Assembly (NCBI RefSeq): GCF_000466385.1
Contig: NZ_KE952862.1
Span: 8,510 to 51,564 of the forward strand
Length of the DNA: 43,055 bases
Origin: Aneurinibacillus aneurinilyticus ATCC 12856
Lineage (GTDB): Bacteria; Bacillota; Bacilli; Aneurinibacillales; Aneurinibacillaceae
Reading direction: 5' to 3'
Positions 17,341 to 24,139 of the stretch are shown piece after piece (within the stretch, counting starts at the first letter, position 1; every line of letters begins with the position of its first letter). The position numbers and the translations under genes were made by a program. The notes below the pieces were generated by a model. That model had not been told where the DNA came from. It ran no database searches and saw nothing but the letters and a program-made list of their open reading frames with translations.

Positions 17341-17375
17341 TTAATAACGAATATTATGTAGACATGTCGTTCCTA

Positions 17376-17840
17376 TTACTTCGTAACACGCTTGGCGCCA
17401 ACGTAACGGCTACCCCAATAGTACTTATCGTTGATGCTACTAATCGACACGCCGCTGCTGCTAGACGAATGAATAAACCGCCCACTTCCAAGATACATAC
17501 CTGCATGTGTAACAGCCGAACGGCTAGATGTTTTAAAGAATACTAAATCTCCAGTACGAAGCTGTGAACGGGACACTGGCGTTCCTTTGCTATACATCGC
17601 GCTTGCAGTTCTTGGCAAAGAGATTTTTTCTCCCTTAAATACGTAGTTCAAAAATCCGGAACAATCAAAACCACTTTTAGATGTTCCGCCCCATTTGTAT
17701 GGTGCTCCTAATACGCTCATTGCTTTAGTAACAAGAGATTCATTAGCTGCAGAAGCCGTACTGGTCCCCACAGGCGCAAAAAGACTACCAAGCGCAATTA
17801 CGCTCGTCATTGCCACCGTCAAAATACTTTTTTTCTTCAT
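17376..17840 (-). CDS. secreted NlpC/P60 peptidoglycan hydrolase
   Basis: The 154-aa protein has a signal peptide (about 1-31, cleavage near SAANE) and a single NlpC/P60 domain with catalytic Cys60 (GFDCSGF), His112 (THAGMY) and His124 (FIHSS). It should cut the gamma-D-Glu-meso-diaminopimelate bond of cell-wall peptides. There is no LysM, SH3 or other wall-binding module. The leader contains a c-di-AMP riboswitch, a common arrangement for such enzymes. The AGGGAG that ends the riboswitch lies about 12 bases before ATG and may be the ribosome site, so ligand binding could control translation or antitermination. Confidence 0.95.
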   Translation of the reverse strand: MKKKSILTVAMTSVIALGSLFAPVGTSTASAANESLVTKAMSVLGAPYKWGGTSKSGFDCSGFLNYVFKGEKISLPRTASAMYSKGTPVSRSQLRTGDLVFFKTSSRSAVTHAGMYLGSGRFIHSSSSSGVSISSINDKYYWGSRYVGAKRVTK

Positions 17841-17851
17841 AGCCTAGTTTT

Positions 17852-17986
17852 ACTCCCTTCGTGCCTACGAGGTTAGTTGACGGGTTAAGAGGATAAGGTC
17901 TCTTTCCGCTCACGCGGATACACCCCAAAATTAAATCGTCCCCCGCTTCACGTTGTATGAATTCGGCAAGTAAACTTTTTCTATTT
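17852..17986 (-). ncRNA. c-di-AMP riboswitch (ydaO-yuaA type)
   Basis: Read on the minus strand, the leader shows the conserved ydaO blocks in order: TTGCCGAATTC, GCGGGGGAC, TTTGGGGTG with TATCCGCG, then AACCCGTCAACTAACCTCG with TAGGC, and GAAGGGAG. The order and sequence match the ydaO-yuaA riboswitch, which binds cyclic di-AMP and usually lowers expression of cell-wall hydrolases and potassium/osmolyte transporters. It directly precedes the NlpC/P60 gene. No alternative structure is known to me that would give this block order. Confidence 0.95.
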
Positions 17987-18187
17987 AACTGGCCACCTCT
18001 ATAATAGTAATCTTTTTCTATATTTCTATGTTTTTCTATCTCTTTTCCAACAACAACGGTTTAAGTTTATCGAATTCTATCGAAAAAGAGAAGAATTTCA
18101 CATAAATGTTCATATTTTAGACACATTTGAACGAAATTTTCTGCAACCTATGAAAATACACTTTATTTTTTGCAATTGGATATTACT

Positions 18188-18382
18188 TCTATATAGAAAT
18201 TGCTTGACGTATTAACAAAAGCTCAGGTGGTTCGAAGTAGGAGATTCGGCAAAAAAAAGAGGTTGGATGCGCCCTGCGCTTCGGCAGAAGGAAGGCCAGC
18301 GTGTCTTTTTCCGACCGTTCCCACCCTTCCTTCTTTTCTTACCTCCCACCACAAAAATAATACTTCAAGTGAATTCTATATG
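18188..18382 (+). repeat. inverted-repeat element, copy A (about 195 bp)
   Basis: The core (18227-18352) starts GTGGTTCGAAGTAGG and ends CTTACCTCCCACCAC, imperfect inverted repeats. Inside lie GCGCCCTGCGC, CGGCAGAAGGAAGGCC and TCTTTTTCCGACCG, shared with copy B. Outer arms TTCTATATAGAAATTGC and TCAAGTGAATTCTATAT are also inverted. On the minus strand the left end reads TTGTTA-N17-TATATA (18190-18218), pointing toward the riboswitch/NlpC gene. It fills most of the 553-base gene-free stretch 17841-18393 together with the riboswitch; 17990-18187 is AT-rich with nothing else clear. Open frames across it are not conserved between copies, so it is non-coding. Confidence 0.85.
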
Positions 18383-18393
18383 ACAAAATGGAT

Positions 18394-19161
18394 TTATCCT
18401 GAAACAAACACGATGTCCCGTGTCTTCCATGGAGTTTTTTTGTATGCCTGAGCCAACCCTACTTGTTGTATCCCAGCTTTCGAAACCTCTTTAAGCGGTA
18501 CGGAAACTTCGCACGCTTCTTCAAATGGAAACGGGAAAAGGCAGACAGTTCCCCGATCAAGCCAACGGGCGATTATTTTCTTTTCACCACTGAAGGCAAA
18601 TCTTTGAGGGAAGCCTTGCTTGTACCAACCGACTTCCTGTTCCTTTGTTACTCCCGGCTCCTGAAGGCACATATACAAAGAAAGATTGTCACAAAACTGT
18701 AACAGCTCGAAATGAAAATCCAGTTCTGCTTGCCCTTCTTCCCCCATGCCCAACTTTTCTTTTAAATAATACTGACGAATTTTCTCGTCTTGTACATATG
18801 CCAACGCTGCCTCTTCTGAAGACCCTTGTAAAAATGAAACATAATGCATACTGCAAAGAAGACCGCCGTACAAACTTCGTGCCTCTACTTCATCTACTCC
18901 TTTTCGGTAGAAGGAAAGTTTGGGTACAAGCGGAAAATCGATAAATGTATACGGTTTGCCGCTTGCATCATTCCAGAATGGCGTATCATCCAGGTTAATC
19001 CAGCCACGATCATGCTGACTAATACTCCAAATTACTTCTTTTCGTTTCTCTTTTCCAATAAAATATTTATTCTTCCATCTGTTAGCCAATTCTCCCGAGG
19101 CTAGAGCATGATGATGCTGGGTTACCATCACAAATTCATGCTCTCGTTCGTATGCAATCAT
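18394..19161 (-). CDS. DUF3891 family protein
   Basis: This 255-aa soluble protein matches the DUF3891 pattern I remember: an early VTQHHHALASGELANRW, then SISQHDRGWINLDDTPFWN, with further conserved His and Asp residues (FHFELLQFCDNLSLYMC). These conserved His/Asp pairs look like an HD-type metal site, but the function is unknown. The ATG at 19161 has GAGGAGG seven bases upstream; five further upstream codons lack a site. No signal peptide is seen. It ends about 12 bases before repeat element copy A, which may serve as its 3' boundary. Confidence 0.8.
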   Translation of the reverse strand: MIAYEREHEFVMVTQHHHALASGELANRWKNKYFIGKEKRKEVIWSISQHDRGWINLDDTPFWNDASGKPYTFIDFPLVPKLSFYRKGVDEVEARSLYGGLLCSMHYVSFLQGSSEEAALAYVQDEKIRQYYLKEKLGMGEEGQAELDFHFELLQFCDNLSLYMCLQEPGVTKEQEVGWYKQGFPQRFAFSGEKKIIARWLDRGTVCLFPFPFEEACEVSVPLKEVSKAGIQQVGLAQAYKKTPWKTRDIVFVSG

Positions 19162-19210
19162 GCGTCTCCTCCTCACTTCATTATAAATTACGCCATTTCA
19201 GCTTTGTCAT

Positions 19211-19773
19211 TCATTGATTTTGGGCACTTCGTTGCAGCCAACGCTGCAAAAGTGGAGAAATCACAAACATAATAAAAAATACCCGAAACAACTGATAACC
19301 ACTCACCATAGATAGGTCAGCATGAACCATACTAGCTGCCACGCCCATCTCAGCAACACCACCTGGCGCTGCGCTTAAGAAAGCAGTAGTTAACATCATC
19401 GGTGTCCAAAGCGTCAGCAGGAATGCAAGAAGCAGCAAGAATAGTACCAGAAGCACGCTGCTAGGCAACGTATAGCTTCCTAGCACCTTAATATTTTTAA
19501 GTGTGCGAGGCTCCATCTGCAATCCCGATTCGCTGCCCGCCCCAGGCACACTGCCATAGACAAGCTTACCAGCACAGTTAAAATTGTGGATATCAGCATA
19601 AATGGCAACTGCTGAACAATTTGCAACGCTGCTCCTCTCGTAAAAGATGTACCTAACATATAACCCAGCATTAACAGGGCCGCCTGACGCAACGGATACG
19701 GCCAAACAAGCGAACGACCCCCTTCCATCGCATCTTCTTCCCCTACATGCCGCAAATAAAATCCCCGTCTCAT
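19211..19773 (-). pseudogene. frameshifted AbrB-family membrane transporter gene
   Basis: Two overlapping minus frames together give an AbrB-type (COG3180, ammonia monooxygenase-like) membrane protein. One (from 19773) holds PLRQAALLMLGYMLGTSFT and following helices. The other (ending 19211) holds WTPMMLTTAFLSAAPGGVAEMG, HADLSMVSGYQLFRV. A switch of frame is needed near 19530-19560, where GSVPGAGSE appears in one frame only. The N-terminus and one internal stretch are missing; intact members have about 350 residues and two repeats. The gene is therefore a decayed copy. Confidence 0.8.
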
Positions 19774-19788
19774 AAAGAAACGGGGATG
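19751..19788 (-). terminator. terminator of the SleB-like gene
   Basis: ATCCCCGT (19761-19768) and ACGGGGAT (19780-19787) form the stem, followed by TTTTATTT on the minus strand. Confidence 0.85.
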
Positions 19789-19795
19789 CTTAGGT

Positions 19796-20446
19796 TTATT
19801 TGGCGAAAATATGTTTTCCGATTTTCTTCGTTTGATGACGCGTCCAAATCCATTTCGAAGTGGCGATGTCCGGATTAAAGTAGTATAGCGATTTACCGGA
19901 TGGATCCTGACCGCGTATCGCTGCCCTTGCAGCGCGATACGCCTGTTTACTTGGCTTTAGTTTATACTGTCCATCAGACACGGCTGTAAATGCTCCCGGT
20001 TGAAAAATCACATCATGAATCGTTTTCGGGAATTTATCCGATTTGAGACGGTTCATAACGACCGCCCCTACTGCTACCTGGCCTTCAAAAGACTCACCAC
20101 GTGCTTCGCCGTGAATCACATGAGCCAGCTTGTCGAGTTCGGCTTTACTTATCGTTAACCGTGCAAGCCTGGCCATTGTATTTGGACCAGCCACCCCATC
20201 GACAGATAAGCCTTGCTCACGCTGAAACTTACGCACTGCAGCCTCAGTCAATGTACCGTAGTATCCTGTAGCCTTTGCAGAAAGGTGACCCAGAGTACCC
20301 AAACGAACTTGCAAATCCTTTACATCGCCATTTTTCATACCGTACTTGAGCGTAGATGCTGCTTCTGCGCGGGTATGTATTGGTCCTGTTATGGCTCCTA
20401 GTATAAAAGCGGATAGAAGCACCGGCATTAAGATTTGTTTCTTCAT
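19796..20446 (-). CDS. spore cortex-lytic enzyme SleB-like hydrolase
   Basis: The 216-aa exported protein has a signal peptide (about 1-29), a PG_binding_1 domain (about 35-95, with GDVKDLQVRLGTLG and TEAAVRKFQREQGLSVDGVAG) and a SleB/CwlJ-type Hydrolase_2 domain (about 103-216). Glu114 in VIHGEARGES is the expected catalytic glutamate of this lytic transglycosylase family. It is shorter than B. subtilis SleB (about 305 aa) because the linker is short, so it may be a YkvT-like paralogue rather than the main germination enzyme. No ypeB gene follows, which also argues against true sleB. GGAGG lies ten bases before the ATG. Confidence 0.88.
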   Translation of the reverse strand: MKKQILMPVLLSAFILGAITGPIHTRAEAASTLKYGMKNGDVKDLQVRLGTLGHLSAKATGYYGTLTEAAVRKFQREQGLSVDGVAGPNTMARLARLTISKAELDKLAHVIHGEARGESFEGQVAVGAVVMNRLKSDKFPKTIHDVIFQPGAFTAVSDGQYKLKPSKQAYRAARAAIRGQDPSGKSLYYFNPDIATSKWIWTRHQTKKIGKHIFAK

Positions 20447-20623
20447 GTTGGCGTAACCTCCTCTTTCTCCTTCCCCACATTATAGGCAGTGCTATATGAC
20501 TGTTCAATGCACAAAAAGTCGTAACTGTCTATAACAAGAAGTAAATGCTTGAATTTTTTAGCAATTCCTGCTCATTTGCGCTAAAATTATAGTAAATCTT
20601 TCCCGGGAAAAGGAGATGGTTTT

Positions 20624-21811
20624 TTGCCTTCTTTGCCGCACAATGCTACGGTATCCTCACTTTGGACACGTGCATTCATTTTGACCACATTATCTAATCT
20701 TTTTTTATTTACAAGCTTTCAGATGTTAATTCCAACACTGCCCATCTATGTCGAAAGAAACGGTGGAGATGAATTGGCAGTTGGATTGGTTATCGGCATT
20801 TTCACCGTGTCCGCTCTGCTGACCCGTCCATTTGCAGGAAAAGCCCTTGATAATCTTGGCCGCAGAAAAGTTATGGTTATTGGACTGATTATTTTTATTC
20901 TGTCAATGTCTGGATATTACTGGGTTACGACTATCTTTCTGATTTTAAGCCTCCGTGTCATTCATGGTGTTGGCTGGGGGATCACTACGACAACGTTTGG
21001 TACAGTAATCTCCGATATTATTCCCCCAGAACGGCGCGGTGAAGGAATGGGATACTACGGTTTGTCGAGCACATTGGCTATGGCTTTAGCCCCCTTATTC
21101 GGCATTTGGCTGATGGAGAAAGCCGGGTTTGGCTGGCTATTTTTCCTGTCTACAATGTTGGCGGTTTTCAGTCTCCTTATCTCGCAGACGATTCGCTATC
21201 CCGATATTCCCGCCCCCGCTTCTGTTGAAGAAAATAAGCAGCGAGGCAAGCTGGATGATCTGCTTGAAAAGAAAGCCCTTTTTCCTTCTTTTCTCGTTAT
21301 GCTACTAGGACTTACTTATGGGGGAATCGTTACTTTTATTACATTGTTCGGCCAGGAAGCAGGCATTGCCAATGTAGGATGGTTTTTTCTTGCCAATGCA
21401 CTGATGGTCATGCTTGTTCGTCCCATAGCCGGGAAACTGTTTGATCGAAGGGGGCATGTGTGGATTCTCCTTCCCGGAGCCTTTTTTACGATGGTCGGAC
21501 TTCTGCTTCTATCATATTCCAGCAGCGTACCTTCACTCATTTTCGCTTCATTATTTTATGGTATCGGCTTTGGAGCCATTCAGCCGACGCTTCAGGCATG
21601 GACGATTAACCGTGTGGCCGTCAACCGACGCGGAGCCGCAAATGGTACATTCTTCTCCGGCTTTGATTTAGGGATAGGAGCTGGGGCTATGGTTCTAGGC
21701 TTTGTCGCTAAATTAGCAAGTTATGCCACTATGTACCGCGTTTCCATTTTATTTATCGTACTATATCTACTAACTTACGTACTATATCTTCTCAAGCAAA
21801 AGGAGCAATAA
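20624..21811 (+). CDS. MFS transporter, drug-efflux type
   Basis: This 395-aa protein has about 12 membrane helices. The loop 2-3 motif (GKALDNLGRRKVM) and the loop after helix 8 (GKLFDRRGH) are typical of the major facilitator superfamily. ERRGEGMGYYGLSSTLAMALAPLFG, in helix 5 context, suggests a 12-TM multidrug or sugar efflux carrier (YfcJ/YwoG-like). The substrate cannot be read from sequence. The start is TTG 20624, eight bases after AAAAGGAG; the overlapping ATG at 20606 is out of frame. It is divergent from the SleB-like gene and has its own strong terminator. Confidence 0.9.
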   Translation: MPSLPHNATVSSLWTRAFILTTLSNLFLFTSFQMLIPTLPIYVERNGGDELAVGLVIGIFTVSALLTRPFAGKALDNLGRRKVMVIGLIIFILSMSGYYWVTTIFLILSLRVIHGVGWGITTTTFGTVISDIIPPERRGEGMGYYGLSSTLAMALAPLFGIWLMEKAGFGWLFFLSTMLAVFSLLISQTIRYPDIPAPASVEENKQRGKLDDLLEKKALFPSFLVMLLGLTYGGIVTFITLFGQEAGIANVGWFFLANALMVMLVRPIAGKLFDRRGHVWILLPGAFFTMVGLLLLSYSSSVPSLIFASLFYGIGFGAIQPTLQAWTINRVAVNRRGAANGTFFSGFDLGIGAGAMVLGFVAKLASYATMYRVSILFIVLYLLTYVLYLLKQKEQ

Positions 21812-21841
21812 AAAACGCGCGGGCATGTCCGCGCGTTTTTT
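21811..21841 (+). terminator. terminator of the MFS gene
   Basis: AAAAACGCGCGG (21811-21822) and CCGCGCGTTTTT (21829-21840) form a perfect 12-bp stem that overlaps the stop codon. Confidence 0.92.
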
Positions 21842-21935
21842 AGATAATATGCTCAGATTCTTTTATTTCTTGGTACGCCGCCAAGCAATACCTGTTCTTC
21901 CTTCCGTACCTTATCTCACTTATCCATCTCGGCTA

Positions 21936-23027
21936 TTACAAAATCGTGTCACACTGCACAATCGTTACATTTAATTCCTTGGAAAGATCGATTTCATAAT
22001 ATGGATTCGCCCTGCTTCCATCTTCATTCTTAATCACACGTACAATCGGACGCGCAGGAAGATTGCGGTTATAATCCACTACAATACCGGTAGCACCATT
22101 GCTTAGTGTGACGGTTAGCCCGACCGGATAGATAGCGACTGTCTTGCGAAAAGCTTCTACAACCTCTGGCTCGAATTGCAGGCCAGTTCCGCCAAAAATA
22201 ATGTCCATAGCATCATGCGGCAACATCGCACTCCGATATACTCGATTCGTCGTTAGTGCATCGAATACATCACACACTGCAAGCAAGCGTGCATATTTAT
22301 GAATATCCTCCCCTTTTAATCCACGGGGATACCCGGTTCCATCCATTCGCTCATGATGCTGATACGCGCAGTGCGCCGCCAGTAACGGAATGCCTTGCTG
22401 ATGCCGTAAATATTCAAACCCATATTCTGCATGCTTTTTCATAAGAAAAAACTCATCGTCTGTTAATCGACCAGGCTTGTGTAAAATTTCGTCGGGAATC
22501 ATCAGCTTTCCGATGTCATGTAGCATCGCACCTATTCCAAGTTCAAGCAACTCTTTATCGCTATAACCTAATTGAAGGCCGACTGCGGTCGAATAAATGG
22601 TAACATTCAGCGAATGTGCATATACATAATGGTCTTGTATATACATATCGCTCAATAGTCCCAATGCTTTGTGATTGCGCTTCAAATCTCCAAGAATCAG
22701 TTCAAATACATTACGAAAAGCCGTAATTGTGGTAGGAGAAAGCCGAGCCTTCCATTTCTGTTCCGCATGAATAATCTCCGTAAATCCCTGATAAATCACC
22801 TTTACAGCGGCACGCCTCGTCTCTGATGATACAGCCTCTTCCACTTCCAGATCTTCTGTTGCCTCATCCCGTATGTATAATGTATGAATCCCTTTTTGTT
22901 TGAGTCGCTCAATGATATGCTCCGTCAACTCCATATCCTTATTGAGCAGTATTGTTCCCTGATCCGTACAAATTGGCTGTGCCAAAACCATACCGACTTG
23001 GCATCGCTGAATCGAAATTAGTCGCAT
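21936..23027 (-). CDS. HD-GYP domain protein, likely c-di-GMP phosphodiesterase
   Basis: The 363-aa protein has an N-terminal region of about 100 residues found in many bacillar HD-GYP proteins (MRLISIQRCQVGMVLAQPI) and a central HD-GYP domain. Metal and signature residues are intact: His138 (AHSLNV), His170-Asp171 (MLHDIGKLMIP) and HHERMDGTGYP (224-234). A C-terminal small barrel (about 300-363) follows. It should hydrolyse cyclic di-GMP in the cytoplasm. GAGGAGC lies nine bases before ATG 23027. It stands alone between an MFS gene and yunC. Confidence 0.93.
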   Translation of the reverse strand: MRLISIQRCQVGMVLAQPICTDQGTILLNKDMELTEHIIERLKQKGIHTLYIRDEATEDLEVEEAVSSETRRAAVKVIYQGFTEIIHAEQKWKARLSPTTITAFRNVFELILGDLKRNHKALGLLSDMYIQDHYVYAHSLNVTIYSTAVGLQLGYSDKELLELGIGAMLHDIGKLMIPDEILHKPGRLTDDEFFLMKKHAEYGFEYLRHQQGIPLLAAHCAYQHHERMDGTGYPRGLKGEDIHKYARLLAVCDVFDALTTNRVYRSAMLPHDAMDIIFGGTGLQFEPEVVEAFRKTVAIYPVGLTVTLSNGATGIVVDYNRNLPARPIVRVIKNEDGSRANPYYEIDLSKELNVTIVQCDTIL

Positions 23028-23110
23028 ACGTAATTAGCTCCTCATGTCCCCTAGTCTCTTTTTCTCATTATACATATGCTATTCCAGGAAATATATCATA
23101 TATTCGACCT

Positions 23111-23137
23111 AAAAAAAGCTTTCCAAAGGAAAGCTAC
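23111..23137 (-). terminator. terminator of yunC
   Basis: AGCTTTCC (23118-23125) and GGAAAGCT (23128-23135) form the stem, with seven T on the minus strand; it overlaps the yunC stop. Confidence 0.88.
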
Positions 23138-23436
23138 AACATGGCAATAATCGCGTCTTTTCCTTTCATCCCCGGTTCGATTCCTATCTCTCTTGCCGCC
23201 ACCGTGACTGACTCAAGCGGTGCTTCCAGCAATTGCTCGATGGTACGTACGCCAAGTGCTCTTCCTGCAATAATACCGCGGTCAGCAAGGCGTTCATTCA
23301 ATAGGCCAACATCAAGTGCACCACACATAATATAACCTCTTTCGGTTGTAACCATTAAAAGATTGGTTTTTGGTAGTTGTACCGAAATCGCAGTCACCTG
23401 CCGACCATCAAGCATGAGCGGTTTCATTTCAATCAT
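23134..23436 (-). CDS. yunC: YunC family DUF1805 protein
   Basis: This 100-aa soluble protein matches DUF1805/YunC: KTNLLMVTTERGYIMCGALDVGLLNERL followed by IIAGRALGVRTIEQLLEAPL. A structure of B. subtilis YunC exists, but its function is not established to my knowledge. AAGGAGG lies eight bases before ATG. It is preceded by a small helical gene, then yunD and yunE, matching the B. subtilis yunC-yunD-yunE order. The terminator overlapping its stop codon probably ends the transcript from the DUF6154-like gene. Confidence 0.92.
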   Translation of the reverse strand: MIEMKPLMLDGRQVTAISVQLPKTNLLMVTTERGYIMCGALDVGLLNERLADRGIIAGRALGVRTIEQLLEAPLESVTVAAREIGIEPGMKGKDAIIAML

Positions 23437-23503
23437 TCTTTTATCCTCCTTACACCTTCCCGTCTCTCTTTACAGTATGTAAGTAATGTACGTGTGGTGA
23501 CTT

Positions 23504-23761
23504 TCAGTGATAGCGGTGCTGACGGAACGTTTCCGGACGTACGCTTCCCACGCCTTCTTCCGCCATTTTCACCCGTAGCATCTCCATCAAATACAGACCG
23601 AGCATCTGATAAATTTCAGTATCTTGCATCTCCTGAATCCATTGCATTAATTCCTCTTTACTTTGCCCATGTAACAGCCCCATAACGATCGCTGTTACAT
23701 CCTCTTCATCACCTGTTAGCTTATCACGATACATGTTATAAATGTCATTGACTAGCTTCAT
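23504..23761 (-). CDS. small helical protein, DUF6154-like
   Basis: This 85-aa acidic, all-helical soluble protein begins MKLVNDIYNMYRDKLTGDEEDVTAIVMG and ends in a His-rich tail. I recall a Bacillales family of this shape near yunD (DUF6154), but the name is uncertain. An AAGGGG site lies upstream of the ATG at 23761. The end of repeat element copy B lies about 22 bases upstream and carries TTGTCG-N17-TATATA, which would place the start of transcription just before the ribosome site. Its expression may therefore depend on the repeat. Confidence 0.65.
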   Translation of the reverse strand: MKLVNDIYNMYRDKLTGDEEDVTAIVMGLLHGQSKEELMQWIQEMQDTEIYQMLGLYLMEMLRVKMAEEGVGSVRPETFRQHRYH

Positions 23762-23782
23762 AAAATCCGATTACCCCTTTCA

Positions 23783-23990
23783 CTTCTATATACATCTGGT
23801 TTGATAAATCGACAAACTTTTGTGGTAAGAAGTAAGAAAAGACGGAAGGGCGGTGGGTGGGCACGGTCGGAAAAAGACACACTGGCCTTTCTTCTGCCGG
23901 AGCGCAGGGCGCACCAACCTCTTCTTTTTTTCGAATTTCCTACTTCCAACCACGTGATCATGTCAAAATATCAAGTGTAACTTATATAGA
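23783..23990 (-). repeat. inverted-repeat element, copy B (about 208 bp)
   Basis: In reverse orientation this copy shares with copy A the blocks GTGGTTGGAAGTAGG, GCGCCCTGCGCT, GGCAGAA-AAAGGCCAG and TCTTTTTCCGACCG, and ends in the inverted partner TCTTACTTCTTACCAC. The core is 23822-23953. Both outer ends carry a TATATA box: 23787-23792 pointing to the DUF6154-like gene with TTGTCG 17 bases upstream (23810-23815), and TATATAG near 23984-23990 at the other end. The gene-free stretch 23762-24139 is almost entirely this element plus an abutting second palindrome. Confidence 0.85.
23787..23815 (-). promoter_or_regulatory. outward promoter in the end of repeat copy B
   Basis: TTGTCG (23810-23815), 17 bases and TATATA (23787-23792) face the DUF6154-like gene. 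The AAGGGG ribosome site lies immediately downstream, so the leader would be about 20 bases. This is the only plausible promoter seen for that gene. Confidence 0.55.
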
Positions 23991-24097
23991 TGATGTTCAA
24001 AAGTCTAGGAAACAGAACTACGAATTTCTACGTTGCGCTGCTCGCATCTGCTGCTCCTTGAACTTCACGGCTCTGTTTGTCCTCCTTTTTGAACATG
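23991..24097. repeat. palindromic MITE-like element abutting copy B
   Basis: TGTTCAAAAGTCTAGGAAAC (from 23994) is mirrored by a right arm ending TCCTCCTTTTTGAACA (to 24095). The arms pair imperfectly over about 25 bp, including AAACAGA / TCTGTTT. The 50-base centre contains a Cys-rich-looking GCTGCTCGCATCTGCTGCTCC stretch split by mismatches. No coding frame is supported. I remember similar GTTCAAAAA...TTTTTGAAC elements in other Bacillaceae, but cannot name the family. It starts directly at the end of copy B. Confidence 0.7.
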
Positions 24098-24139
24098 CTC
24101 TTCTATAATACTAATGCGGTCTTTTCTAGTATATCCCGC

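Noticed and set aside
18200-18451. An 83-codon frame through repeat copy A
   Set aside because: The matching frames in copies B and C are different and disrupted, so the repeat is not coding; there is no ribosome site.
19796-20446. True sleB-ypeB germination operon
   Set aside because: The protein is short and no ypeB follows; a YkvT-like paralogue is as likely.
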